From: Luteimonas vadosa
Lineage (GTDB): Bacteria > Pseudomonadota > Gammaproteobacteria > Xanthomonadales > Xanthomonadaceae
Direction: 5' to 3'
DNA: 64,000 nucleotides
NCBI RefSeq assembly: GCF_039543545.1
Contig: NZ_BAABJY010000002.1
Span: 124,001-188,000 of the forward strand
Shown: positions 33,750-44,183 of the stretch, piece by piece
How the letters are laid out: every line of letters starts with the position of its first letter
Position numbering within the stretch: position 1 is the stretch's first letter
Position numbers and translations under genes: made by a program
The notes under the pieces: model-generated
What the model saw: only the letters and a program-made list of their open reading frames with translations
Told to the model about the DNA's origin: nothing
The model's database searches: none

Positions 33750-34757
33750 ATGTCCCAAACCATCACGGTCATCCGCGGCGATGGCATCGGCCCCGAGATC
33801 ATGGCCGCCACCCTGCACGTGCTCGACACCATGAAGCTGGGGCTCGAATACGAGGACGCGGATGCGGGCCTCGTGGCCCTGGACAAATGTGGCGAGCTGA
33901 TCCCGCAGGCCACCATGGATTCGATCAGCCGCAACAAGGTCGCCCTGAAGAGCCCGCTGACCACACCGGTGGGCGGCGGCTTCTCGTCGATCAACGTCGA
34001 GCTGCGCAAGCGTTTCGACCTCTACGCAAACGTGCGCCCCGCCAAGTCGTTCCCCAACACCAAGTCGCGGTTCCCCAGCGGCGTGGACCTGATCACGGTG
34101 CGCGAGAACACCGAGGGCGCCTACAGCGGGGAGGGCCAGCACGTCACCGAGGACGGCGCCACGGCGACCCTCATCCAGAAGATCACCCGCCATGGCTCCG
34201 AGCGCATCGTGCGCTACGCCTTCGACCTGGCGCGCCGGACCGGGCGAAAGCAGGTCACCATCGTGCACAAGGCGAACATCCTGAAGTCGACCTCGGGGCT
34301 GTTCCTCAAGGTCGCGCGGGAGGTTGCGGCGCAGTATCCGGAGATCGACTGCAACGAGATGATCGTCGACGCCTGCTGCATGAAACTGGTGATGCAGCCC
34401 GAGAGCTTCGACATCATCGTGACGACCAACCTGTTCGGCGACATCATCTCCGACCTGTGCGCGGGGCTGATCGGCGGGCTCGGGCTCACCCCCGGCGCCA
34501 ATATCGGCACCGACGTGGCGATCTTCGAGGCGGTCCACGGCTCGGCGCCCGACATCGCCGGGAAGGGCATCGCCAATCCCTGCGCGCTGCTGCTGGGCGC
34601 GGCGCAGATGCTCGACCACATCGGGATGCCGGACAAGGCCACCGCGCTCCGCGAGGCGATCGTGGCGACGCTGGAGGCCCGGGACAACCTGACGCCGGAC
34701 CTCGGCGGTACCGGCACGACGCGGAGTTTCGCGGACGCCATCGCGAGCCGGGTGTAG
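33750..34757 (+). CDS. NAD-dependent isocitrate dehydrogenase
   Basis: A 335-residue beta-decarboxylating dehydrogenase. Blocks seen are IRGDGIGPEIM at the N-terminus, LITVRENTEGAYSG (substrate-binding), NLFGDIISDLCAGLIGGLGLTPGANIG and FEAVHGSAPDIAGK. This short form is the NAD-linked enzyme of the xanthomonad TCA cycle. It makes 2-oxoglutarate and lacks the regulatory Ser loop of the E. coli NADP enzyme. Isopropylmalate or homoisocitrate dehydrogenase are less likely because of the RENTEGAYSG loop. The start ATG 33750 gives MSQTITVIRG. Confidence 0.92.
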   Translation: MSQTITVIRGDGIGPEIMAATLHVLDTMKLGLEYEDADAGLVALDKCGELIPQATMDSISRNKVALKSPLTTPVGGGFSSINVELRKRFDLYANVRPAKSFPNTKSRFPSGVDLITVRENTEGAYSGEGQHVTEDGATATLIQKITRHGSERIVRYAFDLARRTGRKQVTIVHKANILKSTSGLFLKVAREVAAQYPEIDCNEMIVDACCMKLVMQPESFDIIVTTNLFGDIISDLCAGLIGGLGLTPGANIGTDVAIFEAVHGSAPDIAGKGIANPCALLLGAAQMLDHIGMPDKATALREAIVATLEARDNLTPDLGGTGTTRSFADAIASRV

Positions 34758-34788
34758 CCTTCGCCGGAGACACCGCCGTTCCCGCCAC

Positions 34789-34816
34789 AAAAAAGGGCGC
34801 CCGCAGGCGCCCTTTT
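34789..34816 (+). terminator. Bidirectional terminator between icd and the BI-1 gene
   Basis: Stem aagggcgcc/ggcgccctt (34793-34801 / 34806-34814) flanked by AAAAAA on the left and TTTT on the right, so it can serve both convergent genes. Confidence 0.9.
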
Positions 34817-34836
34817 CCATTGCGACTGGCCCAGGG

Positions 34837-35598
34837 CTAGTTCCGCGACTGGAGCTTGGAGAGCAGCCGCAGGAACTCGATGTACAGCCACACCAGGGTC
34901 ACCATGAGGCCGAACGCGCCGTACCACTCCATGTATTTCGGCGCGCGTTGCTCGACACCGGTCTCGATGAAGTCGAAATCCAGCACCAGGTTCATCGCCG
35001 CGATGACGATCACGAACAGGCTGAAGCCGATGCCGACGATGCCGTTGTCGTGGATCATCGGGATGTCCTTCCCGAACATCCGCAGCACGATCGTCGCCAG
35101 GTAGACCAGCATGATGCCGCCGGTGGCGGCGACCACGCCCAGCTTGAAGTTCTCGGTGGCCCTGATCAGCCCCGAGCGATAGGCCATCAGCAGCGCGAAC
35201 AGCGTGCCGAAGGTCAGCATCACCGCCTGCAGCACGATGCCTTCGTACAGGTGGTTGTACATCGCCGAGATCGCGCCCAGGAAGAAGCCTTCGACGAGCG
35301 CGTACAGCGGCGCGGTGACGGGAGCCCAGGTCTTCTTGAAAACCGTGACCATGGCGATGACGAAGCCGCCGATGGCGCCGCCCCAGACGTACACGCCGAA
35401 GCCCGGCGCCAGTTCGCCCTGCGGGGTCAGCGCCTGGGTCCAGGCAAAGGCAGCGGTGAGCATGGTCAACAGGAGCAGGAAGGCGGTCTTGTTGACCGTG
35501 CCGTTCAGGGTCATGGCGGTGCTGTCGCCGGTGACCACGCTGCCCGTGCCAAGGTCGAGGAAGGTGGAATCCTTGAGGGCGGGGTTGCCGCTGCGCAT
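34837..35598 (-). CDS. Bax inhibitor-1 / YccA family membrane protein
   Basis: A 253-residue polytopic protein with about seven hydrophobic helices and the BI-1-like end VWLYIEFLRLLSKLQSRN. The segment GIGFSLFVIVIAAMNLVLDFDFIE is characteristic. In E. coli YccA modulates the FtsH protease, and other members form calcium-leak channels. The role here is unproven. The start at 35598 avoids an improbable 40-residue Pro/Arg-rich extension. Confidence 0.92.
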   Translation of the reverse strand: MRSGNPALKDSTFLDLGTGSVVTGDSTAMTLNGTVNKTAFLLLLTMLTAAFAWTQALTPQGELAPGFGVYVWGGAIGGFVIAMVTVFKKTWAPVTAPLYALVEGFFLGAISAMYNHLYEGIVLQAVMLTFGTLFALLMAYRSGLIRATENFKLGVVAATGGIMLVYLATIVLRMFGKDIPMIHDNGIVGIGFSLFVIVIAAMNLVLDFDFIETGVEQRAPKYMEWYGAFGLMVTLVWLYIEFLRLLSKLQSRN

Positions 35599-35690
35599 GG
35601 GTGTGCTCTCGGGGTGGTCGGGTCTGCCGCCGAGGATACATGGACGCAACGGGCGCGAGCGAGCCTCCACCGTCGGCCCGCCGGCCTGCG

Positions 35691-35721
35691 TTGACACCAC
35701 GGGGGGGCGCCCGGACAATAC
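35691..35721 (+). promoter_or_regulatory. Promoter of the Pro-Arg-His-Lys-Leu tRNA cluster
   Basis: Consensus -35 TTGACA (35691-35696) and a -10 of ACAATA/CAATAC (35715-35721) at 18-19 bp. A GC-rich discriminator (cccgccc) follows, typical of stringently controlled stable-RNA promoters. It ends 55 bp before the first tRNA. Confidence 0.6.
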
Positions 35722-35776
35722 CCGCCCTTGCGCGGACCGGGGCCAGGAAGCAAACGGACGGTCCGCACGAGACCGG

Positions 35777-35853
35777 CGGGGTATAGCGCAGTCTGGTAGC
35801 GCGCCTGCTTTGGGAGCAGGATGTCGGGGGTTCGAATCCCTCTACCCCGACCA
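35777..35853 (+). tRNA. tRNA-Pro (anticodon TGG)
   Basis: A 77-nt cloverleaf with acceptor cggggta/taccccg, encoded CCA and anticodon loop TTTGGGA (TGG). Confidence 0.97.
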
Positions 35854-35891
35854 CCCTGGCGGCTCACCGGCAACCGCTATCATGGGCCCAG

Positions 35892-35965
35892 GCGCCCGTA
35901 GCTCAACCGGATAGAGCACCGGCCTTCTAAGCCGGTGGTTGCAGGTTCGAGTCCTGCCGGGCGCG
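35892..35965 (+). tRNA. tRNA-Arg (anticodon TCT), CCA not encoded
   Basis: A cloverleaf with acceptor gcgcccg (35892-35898) pairing with cgggcgc (35958-35964), discriminator G and anticodon loop CTTCTAA (TCT, reads AGA/AGG). The next bases are CTC, so CCA must be added after transcription. The other eleven tRNAs in the window encode it. Confidence 0.95.
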
Positions 35966-36007
35966 CTCCTCGCGGCAGGGCGTTTTGTGGCATCGTTCCA
36001 GTTCAAT

Positions 36008-36085
<78 letters not shown>

Positions 36086-36122
36086 GTTTCGGCAGTGTTT
36101 TTGGTACACTGGCAGATCATTC

Positions 36123-36198
36123 GGGCCGTTAGCTCAGTTGGTAGAGCAGTTGACTCTTAATCAATAGGTCCAAGGTTCGAATCCTTGACGGCCCACCA
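36123..36198 (+). tRNA. tRNA-Lys (anticodon CTT)
   Basis: A 76-nt cloverleaf with acceptor gggccgt/acggccc, encoded CCA and anticodon loop CTCTTAA (CTT). The last 25 nt and the terminator behind it are duplicated at 36321-36375. Confidence 0.96.
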
Positions 36199-36375
36199 TC
36201 TTCGGAACGCCCGGCTTGCCGGGCGTTTTTTTTGTCCATGGATCGAGGCGCCGGCCTGTCGCTGCCGCAAGCCGCGGGCGCGGCCTCGTTGCCGTCGGCA
36301 CGGACGGTCCGATCCGGGCCGGTTCGAATCCTTGACGGCCCACCATCTTCGGAACGCCCGGCTTGCCGGGCGTTT
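36174..36375. repeat. 55-bp direct repeat of the tRNA-Lys 3' end plus terminator hairpin
   Basis: The sequence from the T-arm (ggttcgaatc) through the CCA and the terminator stem occurs exactly at 36174-36228 and again at 36321-36375, starts 147 bp apart. The second copy has no upstream tRNA body, and its hairpin is followed by TCGCTG instead of the T-run. It could be a partial duplication or an att-site scar. The 92 bp between the copies hold no gene. Confidence 0.8.
36206..36233 (+). terminator. Rho-independent terminator after tRNA-Lys
   Basis: Stem aacgcccgg/ccgggcgtt with a CTTG loop (36206-36227) followed by TTTTTTTT (36226-36233). Confidence 0.9.
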
Positions 36376-36502
36376 CGCTGTCCTGGGGCCATCCTTAATT
36401 CCGGGCTGCAGCGTGCGGCGGCGCGCTCGAGGCTTTGCATGGGCACTGCTCGCGGCGGCGCTTTCCGCGACGCGCGTCCGCACATAAGATGCCCGGACGG
36501 AC

Positions 36503-37152
<650 letters not shown>

Positions 37153-38454
37153 ATGCAAGCATCGGTCGAAACCGTCGGCGGCCTCGAACGCCGCATCACC
37201 TTCCGGCTCCCGGCCGAGCGCCTGGAGACGCAGGTCGGCGGTCGCCTGCGGGAGATCGCACGCACGGCGCGGATCAAGGGCTTCCGGCCGGGCAAGGTGC
37301 CGGCGAAGGTCATCGAGCAGCGTTACGGCGAGCAGGTGCGCGCCGAGGTGCTCGACGGCCTGCTCCGCGAGGAATTCGAGGAGGCGGTCCGCGCCAACGA
37401 ACTGCGACTGGCCGGTGCCCCGCGGATCGAGCCCAGCGACTCCGGCGCCGACGACGCCCTGGCCTACGTCGCGACCTTCGAGGTCGTGCCGGACTTCGGC
37501 GAGATCGACGTCTCCGGGCTGAAGGTCCAGCGCGCGACCGCCGAGGTCTCCGACGAGGACATCGACCGCATGATCGAGAACCTCCGCCTGCAGCGACGCA
37601 GCTGGACCGCGGTCACGCGGGGTGCGAAGGATGGCGACGCGGTCGACGTCCAGACGTGGTCCCAGGCCGGCGACGAACGATTGCCCGCCGAGGGCAGCGA
37701 GAAGGGCGTGACGGTCATCGCTACCGGCGGTATGCATGCGGACCTGGAGGCAGCGCTGGTCGGCATGGCCAAGGGCGATGAAAAGACGGTCGAGGTCGCC
37801 TTCCCGGCTGACTGGAGGGTGGCCGTCCTGGCCGGTAAGACGGCGCAGGTCCACCTGGCGGTGGAGCAGGTGTCCGAGCCGGTGCTGCCTGAAGCCGATG
37901 CCGCGTTCATCCGCAGTTTCGGCGTCAAGAGCGGCGAGATGGACCAGTTCCGCGCCGAGATCCGCAACAACCTGGAACGCGAACTTAAGGGCGCGCTCAT
38001 GAACCGCCTGCGGCGCGAGGTGGGCGAACAGCTCATCGCCGCCTACGACAGCGTCGAGCTGCCGCAGCGGCTGGTCGAGAACGAGGCGCGGGCGATGGCG
38101 GCGCAGGCGGTGGACCAGGCGCGTCGCCAAGGGCGCAAGATCGACCCGCCGGCCGATGCGCACCTGTCGTTCATGGATGCCGCGCGCAAGCGTGTCCTGG
38201 TCGGCCTGCTGGTGGGCGAGGTCGCGCGCCGCAACAGCCTCAAGCTGGACGAGAAGCGGCTCAACGAGAGCCTGCGCCTGATCGCCTCGACCTACGAGGA
38301 ACCGCAACAGGTCGTTGACTTGTACCGCAACGACCCCCAGTTGATGTCAGGGTTGCAGAACCGCGTCATGGAAGAGCAGGTGATCGACTGGATCGCCGAG
38401 CGGGCCGAGCACAGCGACCAGCCGATGTCGTTCCAGGAGGCGATCGGCCAATAG
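37153..38454 (+). CDS. tig: Trigger factor
   Basis: Ribosome-bound chaperone and prolyl isomerase that meets nascent chains at the exit tunnel. The 433-residue protein has the N-terminal ribosome-binding signature FRPGKVPAKVIEQRYG (about 45-60), a central FKBP-like PPIase domain (about 150-240) and the C-terminal helical cradle. The ATG at 37153 is preceded by AGGAG. It opens the tig-clpP-clpX-lon series. Confidence 0.97.
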   Translation: MQASVETVGGLERRITFRLPAERLETQVGGRLREIARTARIKGFRPGKVPAKVIEQRYGEQVRAEVLDGLLREEFEEAVRANELRLAGAPRIEPSDSGADDALAYVATFEVVPDFGEIDVSGLKVQRATAEVSDEDIDRMIENLRLQRRSWTAVTRGAKDGDAVDVQTWSQAGDERLPAEGSEKGVTVIATGGMHADLEAALVGMAKGDEKTVEVAFPADWRVAVLAGKTAQVHLAVEQVSEPVLPEADAAFIRSFGVKSGEMDQFRAEIRNNLERELKGALMNRLRREVGEQLIAAYDSVELPQRLVENEARAMAAQAVDQARRQGRKIDPPADAHLSFMDAARKRVLVGLLVGEVARRNSLKLDEKRLNESLRLIASTYEEPQQVVDLYRNDPQLMSGLQNRVMEEQVIDWIAERAEHSDQPMSFQEAIGQ

Positions 38455-38529
38455 GCAGCGCCCGTCGCGGCGCCGGCCGCGTGACCCAGGCGACCCGCAC
38501 CCCATCCGTCCGCGACGAAACAGGATCCC

Positions 38530-39162
38530 ATGATGAGCAGCAACCCGACGAAGGCCCTGAACCTGGTACCGATGGTGGTCGAGCAGACCAGCCGTGGCGA
38601 ACGCGCCTACGACATCTACTCGCGGCTGCTCAAGGAGCGCGTCATCTTCCTGGTCGGCGGCATCGACGACCACGTCGCCAACGTGATCGTGGCGCAGATG
38701 CTGTTTCTGGAGGCCGAGAACCCCGAGAAGGACATCAACCTCTACATCAATTCCCCGGGCGGCATCGTCACCGCCGGCATGGCGATCTACGACACCATGC
38801 AGTTCATCAAGCCCGACGTGAGCACCATCTGCGTGGGGCAGGCGGCCAGCATGGGTGCCCTGCTGCTGGCGGCGGGTGCCGCCGGCAAGCGCTATGCGCT
38901 GCCCAATTCGCGCGTGATGATCCACCAGCCGCTGGGTGGCTTCCAGGGCCAGGCGACCGATATCGACATCCACGCCCGCGAGATCCTGTCGATGCGCCAG
39001 CGGCTCAACGAGATCCTGGCCAAGCACACCGGGCAGTCCTTCGAAACCATCGCCCACGACACCGAGCGGGACAACTTCAAGAGCGCCGAGGCCGCGCGTG
39101 AGTACGGGCTCGTCGATTCGGTGCTCGAGCGGCGTCCGGAAGACACGATCCAGCCCGGCTGA
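38530..39162 (+). CDS. clpP: ATP-dependent Clp protease proteolytic subunit
   Basis: A 210-residue serine peptidase forming the tetradecameric chamber used by ClpX and ClpA. The catalytic Ser is in GQAASMGALLLAAG, the His in RVMIHQPLGG and the Asp in DTERDN. The N-terminus after ALNLVPMVVEQT is the processed region. Length is standard. It precedes clpX by 145 bp. Confidence 0.98.
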   Translation: MMSSNPTKALNLVPMVVEQTSRGERAYDIYSRLLKERVIFLVGGIDDHVANVIVAQMLFLEAENPEKDINLYINSPGGIVTAGMAIYDTMQFIKPDVSTICVGQAASMGALLLAAGAAGKRYALPNSRVMIHQPLGGFQGQATDIDIHAREILSMRQRLNEILAKHTGQSFETIAHDTERDNFKSAEAAREYGLVDSVLERRPEDTIQPG

Positions 39163-39307
39163 TCAGCAGGCGGAGCGGTTTGTCGCAACCGCTTGATTTC
39201 ATTGCAGCATTTCCGTGCCGGGGCACTCCTTCCGGCTGCGGGCGCTATGTTATTCTCGAACCGGTGCCGCGCGCACCGCATATCCAGCATCCAGGTGGCG
39301 TAAAGGC

Positions 39308-40594
39308 ATGAGCGAAGACAGCCAGGGCCGTTCCGGCGACAGCAGCAAGATCCTGTACTGCTCCTTCTGCGGGAAGAGCCAGCACGAGGTCCGCAAGCTC
39401 ATCGCCGGCCCGAGCGTGTTCATCTGCGACGAGTGCGTGGAGCTGTGCAACGACATCATCCGCGAGGAGCTCGAGGAGAAGGCGCAGTCCGCCCGCAGCT
39501 CCCTGCCCAAGCCCAAGGAAATCCAGGAAGTCCTCGACCAGTACGTCATCGGCCAGGCGCGGGCCAAGCGGACGCTGGCGGTCGCCGTCTACAACCATTA
39601 CAAGCGGATCGAAAGCCGGCAGAAGAACGACGACGTCGAACTGGCCAAGTCCAACATCCTGCTCGTGGGCCCGACCGGCTCGGGCAAGACCCTGCTGGCG
39701 GAGACGCTCGCGCGGCTGTTGAACGTGCCGTTTACCATGGCCGATGCCACCACCTTGACCGAGGCCGGCTACGTCGGTGAGGACGTCGAGAACATCATCC
39801 AGAAGCTCCTGCAGAAATGCGACTACGACGTCGACAAGGCGCAGCAGGGCATCGTCTACATCGACGAGATCGACAAGATCTCGCGCAAGTCGGAGAACCC
39901 GTCGATCACGCGCGACGTGTCCGGCGAAGGCGTGCAGCAGGCGCTGCTGAAGCTGATCGAGGGCACGATCGCCTCGGTGCCGCCGCAGGGCGGACGCAAG
40001 CACCCGCAGCAGGAGTTCCTGCAGGTCGACACGCGAAACATCCTGTTCATCGTCGGCGGCGCGTTCGCCGGCCTCGACAAGATCATCCAGCAGCGCAGCA
40101 CCGACGCCAGCGGCATCGGCTTCGGCGCCAAGCTCAAGAGCTCGGAGCGCAAGACCGAGATCGGCAAGGTGCTGGCCGACGTCGAGCCCGAGGACCTGAT
40201 CAAGTTCGGCCTGATCCCGGAGTTCGTCGGCCGGCTGCCCGTGGTCGCGACCCTGGAGGAGCTGGACGAGGCCGCCCTCATCCAGATCCTGACCGAGCCG
40301 AGGAACGCCATCAGCAAGCAGTTCCGGAAACTGTTCGAGATGGAAGGGGTCGAGCTCGAGTTCCGCCCCGATGCACTGGCGGCGATCGCCCGACGGGCGC
40401 TGAAGCGCAAGACGGGTGCGCGCGGCCTGCGCACCATCGTCGAATCGGTTCTGCTCGACACCATGTACGACCTGCCTTCGCTTGAGAATGTCAGCAAGGT
40501 CGTGGTCGACGAATCGGTGATCGAGCACAAGTCCGACCCCTACCTCATCTATGAAACGCCGGCCGCCGCGCCGAAAGTCGCCTCTGGCGACTGA
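39308..40594 (+). CDS. clpX: ClpX, ATP-dependent unfoldase of ClpXP
   Basis: A 428-residue AAA+ unfoldase. The N-terminal zinc-binding domain has CSFCGKS and CDECVELC. Walker A is GPTGSGKT, Walker B IVYIDEIDKI, the sensor and pore regions include GYVGEDVEN, and the ClpP-docking loop is GFGAK. Length is standard (E. coli 424). The ATG at 39308 begins MSEDSQGRSG. Confidence 0.98.
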   Translation: MSEDSQGRSGDSSKILYCSFCGKSQHEVRKLIAGPSVFICDECVELCNDIIREELEEKAQSARSSLPKPKEIQEVLDQYVIGQARAKRTLAVAVYNHYKRIESRQKNDDVELAKSNILLVGPTGSGKTLLAETLARLLNVPFTMADATTLTEAGYVGEDVENIIQKLLQKCDYDVDKAQQGIVYIDEIDKISRKSENPSITRDVSGEGVQQALLKLIEGTIASVPPQGGRKHPQQEFLQVDTRNILFIVGGAFAGLDKIIQQRSTDASGIGFGAKLKSSERKTEIGKVLADVEPEDLIKFGLIPEFVGRLPVVATLEELDEAALIQILTEPRNAISKQFRKLFEMEGVELEFRPDALAAIARRALKRKTGARGLRTIVESVLLDTMYDLPSLENVSKVVVDESVIEHKSDPYLIYETPAAAPKVASGD

Positions 40595-40676
40595 GCGACG
40601 GGTACGACGCCGCGCGGGCCCAGGCGCCGCGCCTTGCCGTCCGCCCGAAGGGCGCTCCCGTTCGCCCGTGCCGTGG

Positions 40677-40705
40677 CTTGCAACCGCCGTCCGCACGCCC
40701 CATAA
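40677..40705 (+). promoter_or_regulatory. Heat-shock (sigma-32 type) promoter of lon
   Basis: CTTGCAA (40677-40683), a 14-bp spacer and CCCCATAA (40698-40705), close to the sigma-32 consensus CTTGAAA / CCCCATNT. It ends 117 bp before the lon ATG in the clpX-lon gap. Confidence 0.65.
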
Positions 40706-40822
40706 CGGGGGTCATGCGGTCTCGGAGGTACCTTGGTGCCGGACTGGTTGCCGGACGACGTCCCGGCCGCACGCCAAACGCCCCATGCAATCCGCACCCA
40801 TTCGATCCGTAATGGAGACACG

Positions 40823-43291
<2,469 letters not shown>

Positions 43292-43372
43292 ATCCACGTT
43301 TGCGCAAGCAGGCCATTGCTGCACGGATCACGCCGCAAAGCGTTAAACATGCGGCTTTTCCAGCCTTTTGTG

Positions 43373-43402
43373 TTGCGCGTTGGCGCCCGCCGCTGGTATA
43401 AC
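43373..43402 (+). promoter_or_regulatory. Promoter of hupB
   Basis: TTGCGC (43373-43378), an 18-bp spacer and TATAAC (43397-43402) in the 241-bp lon-hupB gap. Confidence 0.5.
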
Positions 43403-43532
43403 GACGCCACCGCGACGCCACCAGAGTCCAGGCGATCGCAGGTCCCCCTTACCGGTTTCGGCGTGGGCCCGCTTCCACGGCGACCGACCATGACATCCCG
43501 CGGCATGAGTCCGCATCAGGAGTTCCAAACAC

Positions 43533-43805
43533 ATGAACAAGAACGATCTCGTCGAAGCCGTCGCCAGTGAAGCCAACCTGTCCAAGGCCGATGCCGGCCG
43601 TGCAGTCGATGCCGTGGTGTCGTCGGTCACCAGCGCCCTGAAGCGGGGCGACAGCGTCAGCGTCCTTGGCTTCGGTACCTTCACCGTCCGCGACCGCGCG
43701 GCCCGCACCGGCCGCAACCCGCGCACGGGCGAGGAGATCAACATCGCGGCCTCGAAGAATCCCGCCTTCAAGGCTGGCAAGGCCCTGAAGGATGCCGTAA
43801 ACTGA
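43533..43805 (+). CDS. hupB: DNA-binding protein HU (beta-type)
   Basis: A 90-residue DNABII protein (MNKNDLVEAVASEANLSKADAG..., GFGTFTVRDRAARTGRNPRTGEEI) that bends and compacts DNA non-specifically. The lon-hupB-ppiD order identifies it as the HU-beta type rather than IHF. Confidence 0.97.
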   Translation: MNKNDLVEAVASEANLSKADAGRAVDAVVSSVTSALKRGDSVSVLGFGTFTVRDRAARTGRNPRTGEEINIAASKNPAFKAGKALKDAVN

Positions 43806-43843
43806 GCGGCCCCGGCAGGCTGCCTGATCGCCGCCTGCCAATC

Positions 43844-43918
43844 GGGTGCTTAGCTCAGCGGTAGAGCGTCTCCTTTACACGGAGAGGGTCGGGGGTTCGA
43901 CACCCTCAGCACCCACCA
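43844..43918 (+). tRNA. tRNA-Val (anticodon TAC)
   Basis: A 75-nt cloverleaf with acceptor gggtgct/agcaccc, encoded CCA and anticodon loop TTTACAC (TAC). Confidence 0.97.
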
Positions 43919-43960
43919 GTCCCCGAAGGTCGGGCTGGAAGCACCACGAGTTCCAAGCGC

Positions 43961-44037
43961 GGAGTGGTAGTTCAGTTGGTTAGAATGCTGGCCTGTCACG
44001 CCGGAGGTCGCGGGTTCGAGTCCCGTCCACTCCGCCA
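43961..44037 (+). tRNA. tRNA-Asp (anticodon GTC)
   Basis: A 77-nt cloverleaf with acceptor ggagtgg/ccactcc, discriminator G, encoded CCA and anticodon loop CTGTCAC (GTC). It lies 42 bp after tRNA-Val and is probably co-transcribed. Confidence 0.97.
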
Positions 44038-44045
44038 ATTCTTCC

Positions 44046-44073
44046 AAAAGCGCCCGCCAGGGCGCTTTTTTTT
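44046..44073 (+). terminator. Rho-independent terminator after tRNA-Asp
   Basis: A 10-bp stem aaaagcgccc/gggcgctttt (44046-44055 / 44060-44069) with loop GCCA, followed by a run of eight T. Confidence 0.92.
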
Positions 44074-44183
44074 GGCTCGCCTGCGGACCCGCGTGGCGGG
44101 CGGCGCGGCGACCCGTCGATTCCCGCCAGCCCCGGGGCGGGCTTGCGGTAAACTGCGCGGCTTCGCAACTGCCCGCGCCCGAC

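Noticed and set aside
36321..36375. A second tRNA-Lys gene
   Set aside because: Only the T-arm to CCA and terminator are present; there is no D arm, anticodon or acceptor 5' strand.
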